From positions 35,001 to 99,000 of the forward strand of contig JBBHKE010000524.1 of the NCBI GenBank assembly GCA_037447655.1: DNA of 64,000 nucleotides. The letters run 5' to 3'. Made by a program: the position numbers and the translations under genes. Positions 47,066 to 59,109 of this stretch are shown piece after piece (position 1 is the stretch's first letter; the number at the start of each line of letters is the position of its first letter). This DNA is from Zygnema cylindricum (taxonomy: Eukaryota > Streptophyta > Zygnematophyceae > Zygnematales > Zygnemataceae). The notes under the pieces were generated by a model. The model was not told the origin of the DNA. It worked only from the letters and a program-made list of their open reading frames with translations, and ran no database searches.

Positions 47066-47632
47066 CGGTCTCTTGTCCAAGCACAATCCCTTAGGTTTCA
47101 TTTTCAAACTGTTTAAACTGGTTTCAATTGTTTGCTTTCAGTGTTTTTTTTTTTAATGCTATTGGCGTGACTGTTTCTTCTCCTAATTAATGGTAATCAT
47201 TTTAGAAACTTCAAAAGTTTAATTTTACTTCAGCGACCTGAAGGAAAAGGACAGCAAAGTTTTTTTTTCTATCTTTCTCCTTTTCTCCTCCACACATTCT
47301 CTCTCTCTCTACTTTCTCCTCCTTAGTTTTCTCCTTCACAATTCTCCTATCCTTTCAGCTCTCTCTCCCTTCCCGCTCTTTCTTTTCCTCTCTCCTTTTT
47401 CGCTTCCCCTTTGTCTTTCTCCCCTCCTCCTTCTCCCCCTTTCTCCTCCATCTCCTCCTCCTCTCTCATCTTCTATCTATTATTCCTTTTTTGCATTCTC
47501 CTTCTTCAATTTCCCCTTCCTTTTCGTCTTCTTCCTTCTCCTTCTCCTTCTCCTTCCTTCCCCTCCTCCTCCTATCTTCCTTCCCCTTTGCCAATTTCTT
47601 CCTTGGAGAAGGGATGCTCTTTACCAGGCAAA

Positions 47633-50600
47633 ATGGTTCTTGAAACTTCTCCTCTTAAAGATGATCAACAACTCTCTCTCCTCCCTCTCTCACCCCTCCC
47701 TCTCTCACCCCTCCCTCTCTCACCCCTCCCTCTCTCACCCCTCCCTCTCTCACCCCTCCCTTCGGAGGACGCTCAACAGCAAGCCTTAACTCGGAGGCCT
47801 CACTGTCACCTCCACACTAATCAAGGTAGCCATGGCTCCAAACACTCTGATGACTCATGGAGAATCGGAGGTCCGGCTCATTTCAGAGGAGTTAGAAGGA
47901 GACCATGGGGCAAATGGGCGGCTGAGATTCGGGATCCTAGAAGGTAATGCTCGCAGTTTTGGTGTTTGTTTGTTTATGTTGCTGATCTGGTTAATGATTA
48001 GGTTTTTGGTTTTGTTATCGGTTTTTTTTGTTGATGAGAATTTTGTTATTTATTAAGTAACTGATAACCAATTGCCATGTTTGAATTGGTTGGAACTTTC
48101 TGGATTTGTAAGGAAGGAGAGGAAATTCGGTTGGTTATTTGTTAGGTTATTGATTCGGTTGTTGGTTGGTCCCAGTTGGATTTGTTGAAACTTTTTGTAA
48201 TTGTAAGTAGGGAGAGGAAATAAAAGAGTTTGGAAGAAGGTGGACGGACCTCCTGATGTTGATTTACCATCAATTTTTTGGATTGTGTGAAGTGGAGTCT
48301 AGTTGTAGTTTATATTAATTTTGTTTTGATGGCTGTATTTCTGAGTAATGTTAGCAAAATGAAGGAGGGAGGATATTACTGTCTTTGAGGTTTTTGTGGA
48401 AATGGAGTTAGATTTTATTAATTTGCATTGAAAGGTGTTGATTAAGATGGATACAAACTGTGATAGTATTTGAGGAATGTGGCTTCAAAGCTGAATTCTT
48501 AAGCAAAAAAACTAAAGTTTCAACAGAGGGAAAGAAAATCAATGGAAAGAAATTTAACAGAGAATGTCGATCCTGTGGCTATTGTCATGTTCTGGTTGTT
48601 GTCAACCTTCCATTTACTGTCATTCTCTGGTCATTTTTGAATTCTGGAATATTCCGGATCGAGAACCTTTACTTTCTCCCTCTTCACCCTCTCGACTAAC
48701 TTCATTCCGTTCCCTCTCTCTTTCTTCATCCTATGTGGAGCCTCTAGCTTTATCTATCATTAATCTTTGTTGCACCGAACTTTCTTTTCTCACTTCACCT
48801 TCGCCCTCTCCCTCCTCGACCAACTTCATCTTGTCCTCCTCTTTCCTCTCTACTTTCTCCATCTTCTGGGACATTTTTCTATTTTTGATCTTTGGATATT
48901 TTGAATTTTTGGAGTGTTGCAGACGGGCTCGAGTGTGGCTGGGAACCTTCGATACCGCGGAAGAAGCAGCTCTTGCATATGATAGGGCGGCACAAAGTAT
49001 GCGAGGCAGTAGGTAATATTGCGCTCCCCTTTTCTATGTCTTCTCAAAATGATTTCCTTATCATATACTTCTTTCCTTTCATGGACTTATCGGTTTTTAT
49101 TTTACAGTTTCTGAAGAACTCTAGGGACGATTACTGAAAAAAACGTAAGAATTATACGATTTACTGTCAAAACGAGGGTAAAACTTTGATAATGTTATAG
49201 AACCTTATCTTTATATTTAACCAGTATTCTGGTGTGAAACGACGGGGTCTTTCTTCGAGACAAGGAGTCATAACATTGATGTGGATCCATAATTTTCTGC
49301 TGTGATTTCGTTTTGTTTGTACTTAACTTCCCTTTTTCAATTGTTTTTTTTACGGTCTTTTTCAGAGCACGGCTAAATTTTGGTCATGATCATGACCTTC
49401 ACTTACCAGCTCCTCCAAAATCAGCAACAGCGGCCATAAATAAAGGGAGTGGGAGTGAGAGTGAGGGAAGCAAAAGCATGCCTGGTGTTCTCTTTTCCGG
49501 ATCGTCCAGTTTAGTCTCAAGAGGTGGAGAAGACAGTCACCACTCTGGAATATCCTCAGTTAGTGGAGGAGGAGGATTCGGAGGAGGAGGATTTGGAGGT
49601 GGAGGAGGATTCGGAGGTGGAGGAGGGTTCGGAGGAGGAGGAGGAGCCTATTCTCCCAAACAACGATTTTTGATGACTTCGGATAATATTGGTCAAATGT
49701 CAGGACATGTGACAACAATGTACAGCCCAAGCCCTTTGTCACAGGGTAATTCCATTCACACAAACCATATTGGGATACCTAATTCTGGACATATAGGTCT
49801 TCAGTTATCCGAGACACCACATCAGACGCAAATTGTGGGAGGAGTAGGAGGAGTAGGAGGAGGAGGAGTAGGAGGAGGAGGAGGGAGAGGCTCTGCCGTA
49901 GGACTAAATTCCTCTCATATTCCTGCCTCTACAAACATTTTAGGTGTGACGGAAGATAGAGAGGAAAGGACACATGCAGTTTTGGAAATGCTTTCTCATC
50001 CTCCTCCCCCTACTCATTCTGGGATCTCTGCCGATCCGACGGCTCAAGATGCTGTAAGGGCAGTCATGGCGAGTCTTGCCACACCTTTTTTATCGGGACA
50101 AGGGAGTTCGATACAGGGAGGACTGGCATTAGCTGTGAAACAGGAGAGCATTGAAGGAGGAGGAGGAGGAGGAGGATCTTGTGGAGAAGATGTGGGAGTG
50201 TTTAGTACAGAAGAGGTTGCAAATGGAGTGAGGGATTCTGAAACCCGATTGGACCAAGGTCAGGTGGAGTTAGTCTCCCCTTTAGAGGCAAAATTAATGG
50301 CAGCGTGTATGGCAGCAGAGGGAGGAGGGGGGAAGGGTAGTCTAACTGGAGTGTATAATCACACAGATATGAGCTCCGTAGAGCGACAAGGGAGAGGTTG
50401 GGAAGGGTTATCCGGCAATAGAGGAGGTGCAAATGGGGCAAACCAGTTTTTGTCAGGTACTGCCACAATTGAGGTTTCTCGAGGGTCGTCGGGGATGAGT
50501 AGTAACCCTATCCCTGTTCCTTCCATAAGTCCTTCCCACCTTCGACCTTCTTCTCCGACTCCTATTCAGTTACCTTCTTCGGCCGCTAGTATGGCCTCTC

Positions 50601-52947
50601 TTTTAGGAGACACACCCTCGTCAGGTCCAGAGAGAGTATGGAATGGGATGGGGAGTCCAGGGACAGGGAGAGGAGGAGGAGTTATGGCTCCCAATTTGCC
50701 GTCGTTGACGAGAATGGGAATGGAAGCGACGGGTTTGTCAAATAAGAACGGTTTGTCGAATATGGAGAGAGGATTGTCGAGGGGAGGAGGGTTGTTAATG
50801 GAGGGTTTGGGGTATCAAAAGAATGAACCTTGTGGGAATGAGTTGGAAGAAAGGGGAGGGAGTAGGCAGTTTGAAAGGGGGATTGATACCAGTGCGACCG
50901 ATATGGTCGTCGGTTCACAACCATGGGCGGATGAATTGGATTGTACAATGGGGAAAAACAGTCTCAGCAAGTGAGTCCTTTTTTCCCTTTTTTAATTTGT
51001 ATCTTTCTCGTTCATGTTTTTTGAGCCATTGGTTCCACTTGTAGGCAAGCAAACTGCAATAATAGGCGAGTGTGAGAAGAGGTAATTAGTTAGTGTGGGG
51101 CACTTGACTATGCGTGTTTTTAGAGTTAATATCTCTCTTGTCACTTTTAGTAAACTTTTATATGTGCACAATTCTCGGAATATTAATCAGACAGCTGCGA
51201 TGGAAAGGTAAGATTATAACTTTCCGGTTGGAGGTCTTCGAACCGAAATCGGACACTATGTGAACAGAGAAAAGCTGATGTAAATGGCACAAAAAAGTCT
51301 AACGCTAATGGCTATAGACGGCGTAGTACTCCAGATTGGGGTTTGTAAAGATATGCTAGTTCCTAACATCATGGCGTGAATGTGGCTATATCTGATTTAT
51401 ATGTGATTATTTTCAGTTGGGAATTAGTTTTTTTTTTGTCCGACATAGGTTCAAAGAGAAAGTGAGTTGGAAACAATGTACCAGAAGAGAGTGCATTTCA
51501 GGCAGTGGCAATGTCTTTTTCTGTTAAAAATAAAGAATGATAAAGAAAAAGATATTGTCTCATGCTCTTGTTCTCAAGAATCCCTCCAGCTTCCATTTTA
51601 ATATAGAAGGCAGTAGGTATTTTTATGTGGTTCAAGTTTCAGTGCCGCTGCAAGTTGTTTGGTGTAGTCTGCAGTATATTAATGTTTGAAATTTTAAATA
51701 GTTAATGGTTTGATTCAATAATCTGAAATATCCAAATTGAATGTCTCTTTACTTTGTCATCTTCACCTTTTACTCTTTACTCTCTTCTCTCTGTACTCTC
51801 TCTTTTTACCCTCTTTACGCTATGCTCTTTACTCTTTATTCTTTATTCTTTATTCTTTACTCTTTACTATTTGTTCGTCACTCTTTACTCTTTACTTTTT
51901 ACTCTTTACTCTCTACTCTTTACTCTCTGAACTCCATACTCATTACACTTTACCTTCTAAACTCTTTATTCTTTACTCTCTATACTCTTTACTCGTTATT
52001 CTCTTTTTTTTACCCTTTGCCCTTCATACTCTTTACTCTGTGTACCATTTTCTCTTTACACTTGTACTTTTTTCTCTTTTCTCTTTGCTCTTTACTCTTC
52101 GTACTTTTGTCACTGTACTCCTTATGCTCCTTACTCTTTACTCTTTGTACTCTTTGTACTCTTTACACTTAACTTTTTATGCTCCTTACTCTTTGCTCTT
52201 TACTCTTTACGCCTTACTTTTTACTCTTTATTCCTTACTCCGTACTCTTTACACTTTACTCTTTATGGTCCTTACTCTTTACTATTAGCTCCTCACTCTT
52301 TACTCTTAGCTCCTCACTCTTTACTCTTTGTTCTTTACTCTTTCAGTCTTTACTGCGGTTCCATTCCCATCCCTAATTGTTGTCCTATTGTTTCGAAATT
52401 TTGCAGTCGATCGGGGAATCTTTGGGACCTCACATTGGACTGTATGTCTCCGGGACTCAAAGGTTTTGCTTCACCGGATTTAATGCCATTCGACTGTTCG
52501 GCTTTCGATGGATATATAGTCGGGAGTTACGAGCAAGACCCGTTTGTACAGGGTCCCATGAGTATGGAGGATTTGAGTGGAAGATTTTCAAAGACAGAGA
52601 TGGCATTTACAGACGGATTAGGATCGGACCTATTAGGATCGAGTCTTATTAACGAGGGAATGTCTCCGTCACAATCTCACTCGTTTCTTAATTCGAGGTT
52701 TGGTGGCGGAGGAGGAGGAGGAGGAGGTGGAGGAGGAGGCGGAGGAGGAGGAGGAGGGAGTAAACCGATTCAGATTCGAGTGAAGAAAGAAGGACACCGT
52801 TTTGATAAGGAGTTTAGTGACAGTTTTTTCAGTGACAGTCAATTTTTGGTCGGTTCGGTGAGTGCACCAGGTTCTCGAACCGGAAGTCCAAGGGAGGGAT
52901 CACCTTTTGGAAGTCCGAGAGAAGGTGATTGGTTGGTGAATCGGTGA
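47633..52947 (+). CDS. ERF-type AP2 domain transcription factor, unusually long
   Basis: Exons 47633-47943, 48923-49012, 49366-50970 and 52407-52947 join in phase to 848 residues. A single AP2/ERF domain (about residues 83-141) is assembled from three exons: [39 protein letters not shown] and [15 protein letters not shown]. The Ala in WAAEIRD and Asp in GTFDTAEE are the residues typical of the ERF rather than DREB group, implying GCC-box-type DNA binding in the nucleus. The rest is low complexity: a Pro-Leu-Ser repeat near the N-terminus, Gly-rich linkers (GGGGFGGGG) and a poly-Gly run in the last exon. Ordinary ERF proteins are mostly a few hundred residues or shorter. ATG 47633 was chosen because the longer upstream frame is pyrimidine-rich leader. 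Confidence 0.88.
47683..47762. repeat. 15-bp coding minisatellite in ERF exon 1
   Basis: Five near-identical CTCTCTCACCCCTCC units encode repeats of P-L-S-P-L. The 15-bp unit preserves the frame, so copy-number changes would change protein length only. Confidence 0.9.
51765..52350. repeat. ~585-bp TTTACTC-type array in ERF intron 3
   Basis: Units like TACTCTT/TTACTC recur almost without interruption up to about 55 nt before the exon 4 acceptor, giving a very long pyrimidine-biased intronic stretch. Leu/Ser/Tyr-rich frames here are artefacts. Confidence 0.9.
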
Positions 52948-53513
52948 ATAAAAAAAAGAAAAAAACATGATCAAAAGGACAAAACATGAACAAGAAAGCA
53001 AAACATGAACAAGATAACAAAACATGATAAAAAAACAAAACAAAGAAAAAAAAACAAGAAAGGAAGAAAGTGTGTGTGACAGAGGGAGAGAGAGAAAGAG
53101 TGGCGGAGCGAGTGAAAGTTAGCTGATTTTTTTTCAAGGTTGGGAGTCGTGGTTGGTTAAGTAATTTTTTTTGTCATTATTTTATCTTTTTTGTTGTTTT
53201 CGTTATAGGTCATTTGTATTTGGAGGAGGTTCTGGTTGATAATAGTAAGAATAGGGTTGATGGTATAGGGAGGGAGGGAAGGGAAGGGAATGTCACTTGG
53301 TTTATGCAATCTGAGGCAATAATTTGCTACGGTTTGCGGGCAGCGGTGTTTGGTTAAATGGAAAATTTCCATTTTTCTCACGCAATTATTTGTTTCTATA
53401 TGTCTCTTGCAATTATTGCTTTTCATGTCTGTCGCAATGATTTCTTTCTGTACCGGCGACTCGACCATACTTTTCCTTACTTGTCGTGCAATTGTCCATA
53501 TATTTCATGAAAT

Positions 53514-53710
53514 TACACCGTTTATCGCTATTAGTGTTAATGTTTTTTTTGCCACTTACCATCTTTTATCCGTACACATTTTTCCGTTTTTCGATTGGAG
53601 AACACCAATCGGAAGGTGAGAATCTTGCCTTTGAAATTGTCTTTGTGATCTGACAAGTGTGTACAAAGAAGTGGCAAAAATACATCAACAATAATAATGG
53701 TTACAGTGTA
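53514..53710. mobile_element. MITE family C
   Basis: TACACCGTTTATCGCTATTA at the left, a family C core with CCGTACACATTTTTCC, and a weaker right end GGTTACAGTGTA. Confidence 0.7.
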
Positions 53711-53764
53711 CATCTTTCCGCATGTCTCATGCAATTATACTTTTGTGATCAAATGTGGTACTAC

Positions 53765-54042
53765 AACACCGCATATTGCTATTAGTTCATGTTTGTTTTA
53801 TGATTTTATACCGATTTTTTTCTGTGGATATGTGCTTGATTTCTGTTTGGAGAGTGTTGTTCCAAGGTAAGAATTGTATCTTTCTATCGCATTTTTGTCA
53901 GACTGCTTTTCTATCGCTATTAGTGTTAATATGTTTCGCCCACATTGGCGGTTTCTCCATGTGATAAGTGGACAGGTTTTTACCGAGAAAAGATGTTTTA
54001 GTGGCGAAAAAAGTATTAACACTAATAGCGATACACGGTGTA
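53765..54042. mobile_element. MITE family C, rearranged
   Basis: ACACCGCATATTGCTATTAG at the left and AGCGATACACGGTGTA at the right. An extra internal CTATCGCTATTAGTGTTAAT suggests a nested or duplicated end. Confidence 0.65.
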
Positions 54043-54677
54043 GTATACTGACAACTTTTAACAGTGGAAGGAAAAATTGATATTAGTGTAAAGACATATA
54101 ATCTTAACAGCAACACGAAAGTACACCTTCCTGTGACGTGTGGGATCTATATTGATGTCCTAAGTTCATTGCGAGAAGTAAGTTTTTTTTTGCTTGTCAT
54201 GAGGACTTTTTTTCACTATGGATGATTGAGTGTTTTTGCCGGTTGTGAGACTTTTTTTTTCTTTGGATGTCTCTAATTATTGTAAAAAAACTTTGTGGAG
54301 ATAGCTGCTTGTTAATTACTTTACATGGGTATTCTGTTCACAGTTGGGTTTTCAGTTCGTGAGACCTAATTAATTTAGAGGTGAAATACTTGCACGACTA
54401 ATAAGCTTCATGAAGAAACAATGCTATTATAAGCCGTTTGAACAGGTGGAAAGAAAAACGTGAAAATTTAAAAGAAGAAACTAAAAAGACAAACTAAAAA
54501 GGAAGGTGACGTGTGATTGGTTCTTAACTTTTTATGAAGCTGCAGAGTTAGAAGTTTATGGTACATACTGGTAATACATTATCATAGAAAAAAAAAAAAC
54601 TGACAATAAATTATCATCAATAGAGAAAAGTTCCAAAGATTGTGGAAAACCTGATCAATGATTTTCTCTTTCTGCAC

Positions 54678-54872
54678 TACACTGCCTATCATTGTTGGAG
54701 ATAGTGAACCACTTTAATTTGGGTGTATGTTTTCCGACCCAGAGTCATAAGTCAAATCAGTGGTAATGACAGTGTTAAGTGGCTCACAATGAGCCACGTG
54801 GCACAAGATATGAGTGTCAAAACTAGTGCTTCACTAACTGTAACGGTGAGGAGATGCGAAGATGGGATGTAA
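54678..54872. mobile_element. MITE family A
   Basis: TACACTGCCTATCATTGTTG at the left, a diverged right end at about 54872, and an internal GCCACGTGGC. Confidence 0.6.
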
Positions 54873-56337
54873 ACCGCACGGTCGGCAATGAATATTTTAA
54901 GGGGAGGAGGAGGGAGGAGGGAGGGAGGAGGAAGGAGGAGGGAGAGGGAGAGGGAGAGGGAGATCGGAGGGAGGAGAGGGAGAGGTCGTGGGGCGGCGGA
55001 CTTCCGAACTCCAGACCTTGGGACTGACAGGATGGATAGAAAGCCTACAACTCAAATTGAAAATAGCGGAGAATGTGGTCCACTAGATTTTTGCCAGATG
55101 TCGGTGCCACAGAGTCTGGGCTGTTTCCCATTTCTTTATATTTCCTTCAATCACTTTCCTTCCAACAAATGAACGGTTTTTGGCAAGTGGAAATAAACCA
55201 CGATAATAAGTGTGCAGAGGATTTTCCTACGGAACTGGTCATTCTATGCCATAGCAAAACGGAACTGCCAGTTGTATACATCTTATTATGTTGATATGTG
55301 TATTACTACGCCCATCGCTAATAGAGATGAATCTCTCTGATTCCTGGTAAGTGTTTTTTGACCTGAAATCATAACCGAGTCTTGATAACACCAGATTAGA
55401 GAACAATAAGAAATTACCATAGTGTTAACAATAATGAATAATAAAGTGTTCACGAATTCTAGCGACAGAAGTGCACTAATGTTGCACATATATTTCACAT
55501 TAATCCCACGGTGTACACACACATAATTAAATAAAAACACATTGTGAACAAAAATGACAAACCTTTTAAATTCTACTGAATCTAAGGACCAAAGAGAGGA
55601 CCGAAGCTCCGGTTAATGGCTTCTAGTATCTCAACAATGTAATTCAACAGTATACACACTAATAACAGTCCATGACAGTACCATTTTGCGCAATATAAAA
55701 CCAGACTGCTCAAACACAACTGAGGTGAAAATGCAAAAATATGCAAAAATATGCAAAAATATGCAATAGGGAGAAAATATGGTGAAATTTACATCCTATT
55801 TTATTATTCAAAGCTGAATGTAACACAACCATCGAATTTATAACTGCTACATCCAGTAAAAAATGCCTCTGCAAAATGAGACGTACATAGAACCAAATTG
55901 CATCCCCAAAACCTTCCTCATGACTCCTTGTGAATACAGAATGAGGCTAGCCCTGTCGTGTTTCCAAAGCAGAACATAAATATATGTATATACAGCCTCC
56001 AAAAATCCCAGGTGGTCTCCTAACACTAATTCAATGCTCTTTGATGAAGAGTAAGTGGTGCTGCAACAGACCAAGATGGTCAAATTTAGTTTAACCAAAG
56101 CTAAATGACTCTGGTACAATATTCTCCTTCAATTTTTCTAAAAAGGATCCACTTCCAGGCAGCAGAATTGCTTGCAGCAAGACTCTCCCTCAACAAAAAT
56201 AAGAAAAGAAAATGAACTTTCAGCATCCGTGAGCAGAAGGATCACCCAAGTAGAAATCTTTCATGAAACCGACATGAAAGTTCTTCAGTCTATACATTTG
56301 CCATGGAAAGCACACCAAGAAAATTATAAAACGGCCT

Positions 56338-57810
56338 TCAGCATTTGTTGGCAGGTTCAATGGAGCTGATTAACCCATTTGTTCTTAGCTGCATGCAATG
56401 CTCTTCAGCATCTTCTTGAGAACATGTGATGACACATGCCATGCCATTCACATGAGCCTCCTGCATGATATTCACAGCTTGATCCACGGTCATGCCAGGA
56501 ATGACTTTCATGAGAACCTGGACCACGTATTCTCGTCGGTTGAAGTTGTCGTTATGGAGAAGGACACGATATGGCGGAGACGTTTTCTTCTTCCTCCTGC
56601 AGATTGTCCAAACCCTCTTTCAGACTCGTGTTTAAATTGTACTTGAAAGTGCACAAAAACCTAATCAGAATACTCCGGCATTGTCTGCAGATCATGCTCT
56701 TATCAGCCACGTAAAGGTGAGAAATTGTTTGCTGCAAAGCAGCAAACTCATGCACCATATGAAAAATGTAAACAAATTAAAAAGTTGAATTTCTGCGATT
56801 GGTTTCAAAAAGGCTAAGTGAAATTGCTTGCATATACAATAAGCAATAAACACATTTATAATAACAATGAATTAATCACGATAAGTTAACATTAACACAT
56901 ACACTAATATAAAACTACTTATTAAAGAAACAAAGTTTTTGGAGGGCCAGCAAGCACAGAAAAACAAATCGGATAACAGAGTCTTAAAATAACCTTCACC
57001 ACTACCGCTGTACAAACTTGAAGTTACAAGACAAGAAAGAAATGTTCCATAATCCCCTTGCCTCCAAAAGCTGGTTCCTTCTTACAAACAAGACAAGTCA
57101 TAGGATTACTGGACAGTAATGCCAGAAATCGCGTTAGTCTAATTACCTCGACAAGATGCTTTTGCTTACTTGCAATACATATTCACTCGGAACTTACTTG
57201 ATGTCAAACTCAGACTCACGACCAGGAGTTGGACGCTCGATAACTGGCTTATTCTAAAACGCCGCCTCCTGGGCCTGCAGGTAAAGTGGCTGCTCGGATA
57301 TGATTTGCTAAGTGAACTCTCGAAAGTATAGGGGAAGAAGAATTGCGTGTGGACAAACATACAGCTGGCAAAACCGGGAAACAAATAGTGCATCACAGTC
57401 AGGAATGAAGAGTACAAGACCTGTACCAATAAAAGTAAAGAATGTCTACTCAATAAAAATAAAGAATGTGTACACATCAAGACCTAAAATCATCAGGAAT
57501 TTAGAACAAAGTCTGCTGTACATATTTCGCCAGCAGAATTCCACACTCCCGAAAAACAGGAATTATAAAAAGCTACATCGAAGATAGCTATAGCCAGACG
57601 ACGGCAAATGAACAACATTCAAAGTTCAATCTGTTATTTAAAAAAAAAAGGGGAAGGGGAAAGCTTACTCGCCAGATCCAAGGGTTTGTGATTGTTAGCA
57701 TAATGGTGAAAAGGAATATCTATTGAATGGCACCTAATTGTCTCAGGAGGCAGTCTGGCCATATCAGATGCTATCACTAAAGAGTATGAAGGAACAAATT
57801 TGCAATCCAT
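56338..57810 (-). CDS. CLPS1: Chloroplast ClpS-like N-recognin adaptor, with one-base frameshift
   Basis: Three minus-strand exons: 57810-57669, 57274-57198 and 56596-56338. The last exon encodes the ClpS core: PPYRVLLHNDNFNRREYVVQ, VLMKVIPGMT, then NIMQEAHVNGMA and the acidic/His-containing tail. ClpS docks on the Clp ATPase and delivers N-degron substrates for degradation in the plastid stroma. Exon 2 carries the plant-specific linker GPGGGVLE and KPVIERPTPGRESEFDIK, but a single extra base near 57252 puts these two halves in different frames, creating a TAA. Exon 1 (MDCKFVPSYSLVIASD...) is a phase-consistent candidate for the transit-peptide exon and is less certain. Either this allele is broken or the base is a sequence error. 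Confidence 0.75.
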
Positions 57811-58999
57811 TACTTCCTTTTACTTAAGCAAATACTGAGGCAAATACTAGGGAATTAACCAAAACAATTAGCAAAACTTAGAAATGAAATATTAGAAAGG
57901 ACGCAAAACGTAGGAGTATGGTAACTGATCAAAGGTGAAATGAGATGCCAGCGTATGTGACGTTCGCAAGACTGTTAAAGACAGGAAAAGACACAAAATA
58001 ATGCGAAATTATAATAACACAAACCAAATAAGTACTGCACTTCCAGGACGTATTCAGTTATTCACTGACTGGAAATGAATTCAGACAGCATGAGATCATG
58101 AATGAAGGGAATGATCTGCACCAGAAATACTAAAAGAAAGAGGGCAAAACAATGCTGTAATGATATCTTTCAGAGGATACTACAAAGAGAGATATGAATT
58201 CTGGTATAGAGAAGCGTCATAAGGAAAAAAAGGCATGCAACAAAAATCTTGGCCAGATTCCGGTTTATAAAACTGATTCTTTCCCAACAGATACTAGTTT
58301 TGACCTATTCTATTTCTCGCATAGGTACGTGTGTCTTGCAAGGCGTCCACGTGGATATTTTCCATTGAGTATTTTTAATAGGGTGGTCTCCAGTCGTTTA
58401 CTAAAATTATTTTATTATTTGCACATCCGTACAGTCCGAGGTTCTGGAAGGATGCCAAAATCGCAGCCAGAGGGGAAGTCCTGGAACGGGCTGAATCCAG
58501 ACGGTAAAATTGAAATGCGGTACATTTCCCTATTTCTTTAAATTTCGATTTCCTCATTTTGCAACGTTTCGCCTCACAGAAAGAATTCGAAGGGGGTATC
58601 TGATGCCCACCAAATAATTGGGAGGCATTAGGTGCACACCCGATTCAATTAGGCACACTGGAAAAAAAAATCACGTACTGAAAGTACAGTACTTTCACAC
58701 AAAGACAAAGTAGCAATTGGACGGGCGTTTAAGTATATGTCGCAAAAAATATCCACTCAGTTAATTGGGCGACATGTGCGTAAGAGTCCGTCCGTGAAAT
58801 GCGACGAACGGCGTGAAATCTGCCGGCCGTCTATAAAGGTTCTGGCGACGCGTGCTTAAGAGTCCGCAAAATTCGACGGCGTGAAGTCCGTTTTTGAAAC
58901 AGCCCTATGATCTCGTCCAATAATTTTTCCCGTAGAAAACAGAACTGGCGGACTGAACTTCTATGGACCCTTAAGCCAAAGCTGTAATTCTTCGTTAAG
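57811..58999. other. ClpS-lumen gene intergenic region
   Basis: Divergent promoter region between the minus-strand ClpS and the plus-strand gene at 59110. No conserved coding exon is recognised. It could include ClpS 5' UTR. Confidence 0.4.
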
Positions 59000-59002
59000 A
59001 CG

Positions 59003-59078
59003 CCACGTGGCAGCCTACAAGGAGCCACGTGGCATGAGTTGAGCATCCACGTGGCACGCTAGGAAATTGCCACGCGGC
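59003..59078. promoter_or_regulatory. Cluster of four G-box-like sites
   Basis: CCACGTGGC occurs at 59003-59011, 59025-59033 and 59047-59055, with a variant CCACGCGGC at 59070-59078. Spacing is about 22 bp, roughly two helical turns, and the cluster ends about 30 bp before ATG 59110. Such sites bind bZIP/bHLH factors in light and ABA responses in plants. Function here is inferred. Confidence 0.7.
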
Positions 59079-59109
59079 TAACCGCTGAGAAGCTATTTTC
59101 TTTGCAACC

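Larger units (their letters stand above)
44573..47632. other. POLK-ERF intergenic region
   Basis: It contains the POLK 3' flank, a TA-flanked MITE at 45300-45511, unassigned sequence at about 45.5-46.9 kb, a G-box at 46941-46950, a (CT)n run at about 47013-47062 and a pyrimidine-rich leader before the ERF start codon. No gene is recognised. Confidence 0.5.
52948..56337. other. ERF-ClpS intergenic region, MITE-rich
   Basis: MITE-C copies lie at 53514-53710 and 53765-54042, and MITE-A copies at 54678-54872 (with GCCACGTGGC at 54793-54802) and about 55309-55480. There is a GGA-rich tract at 54900-54990 and a triple ATATGCAAAA repeat near 55740. No gene is recognised. The genes on either side converge. 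Confidence 0.55.

Noticed and set aside
47411-47632. Longer ERF start upstream in the same frame
   Set aside because: The extra 74 residues are Ser/Pro/Phe/Leu from a pyrimidine-rich leader, so ATG 47633 is the better start.
47831-48056. 74-codon frame overlapping ERF exon 1
   Set aside because: A shifted frame over the AP2 exon and its intron, with no independent support.
51737-52376. Leu/Ser/Tyr-rich frames up to 183 codons
   Set aside because: Translation of the TTTACTC array in ERF intron 3, open in multiple frames.
54888-55172. Gly/Arg-rich frame of 94 codons
   Set aside because: Starts in a GGA tract, with no recognisable domain and no splice context.
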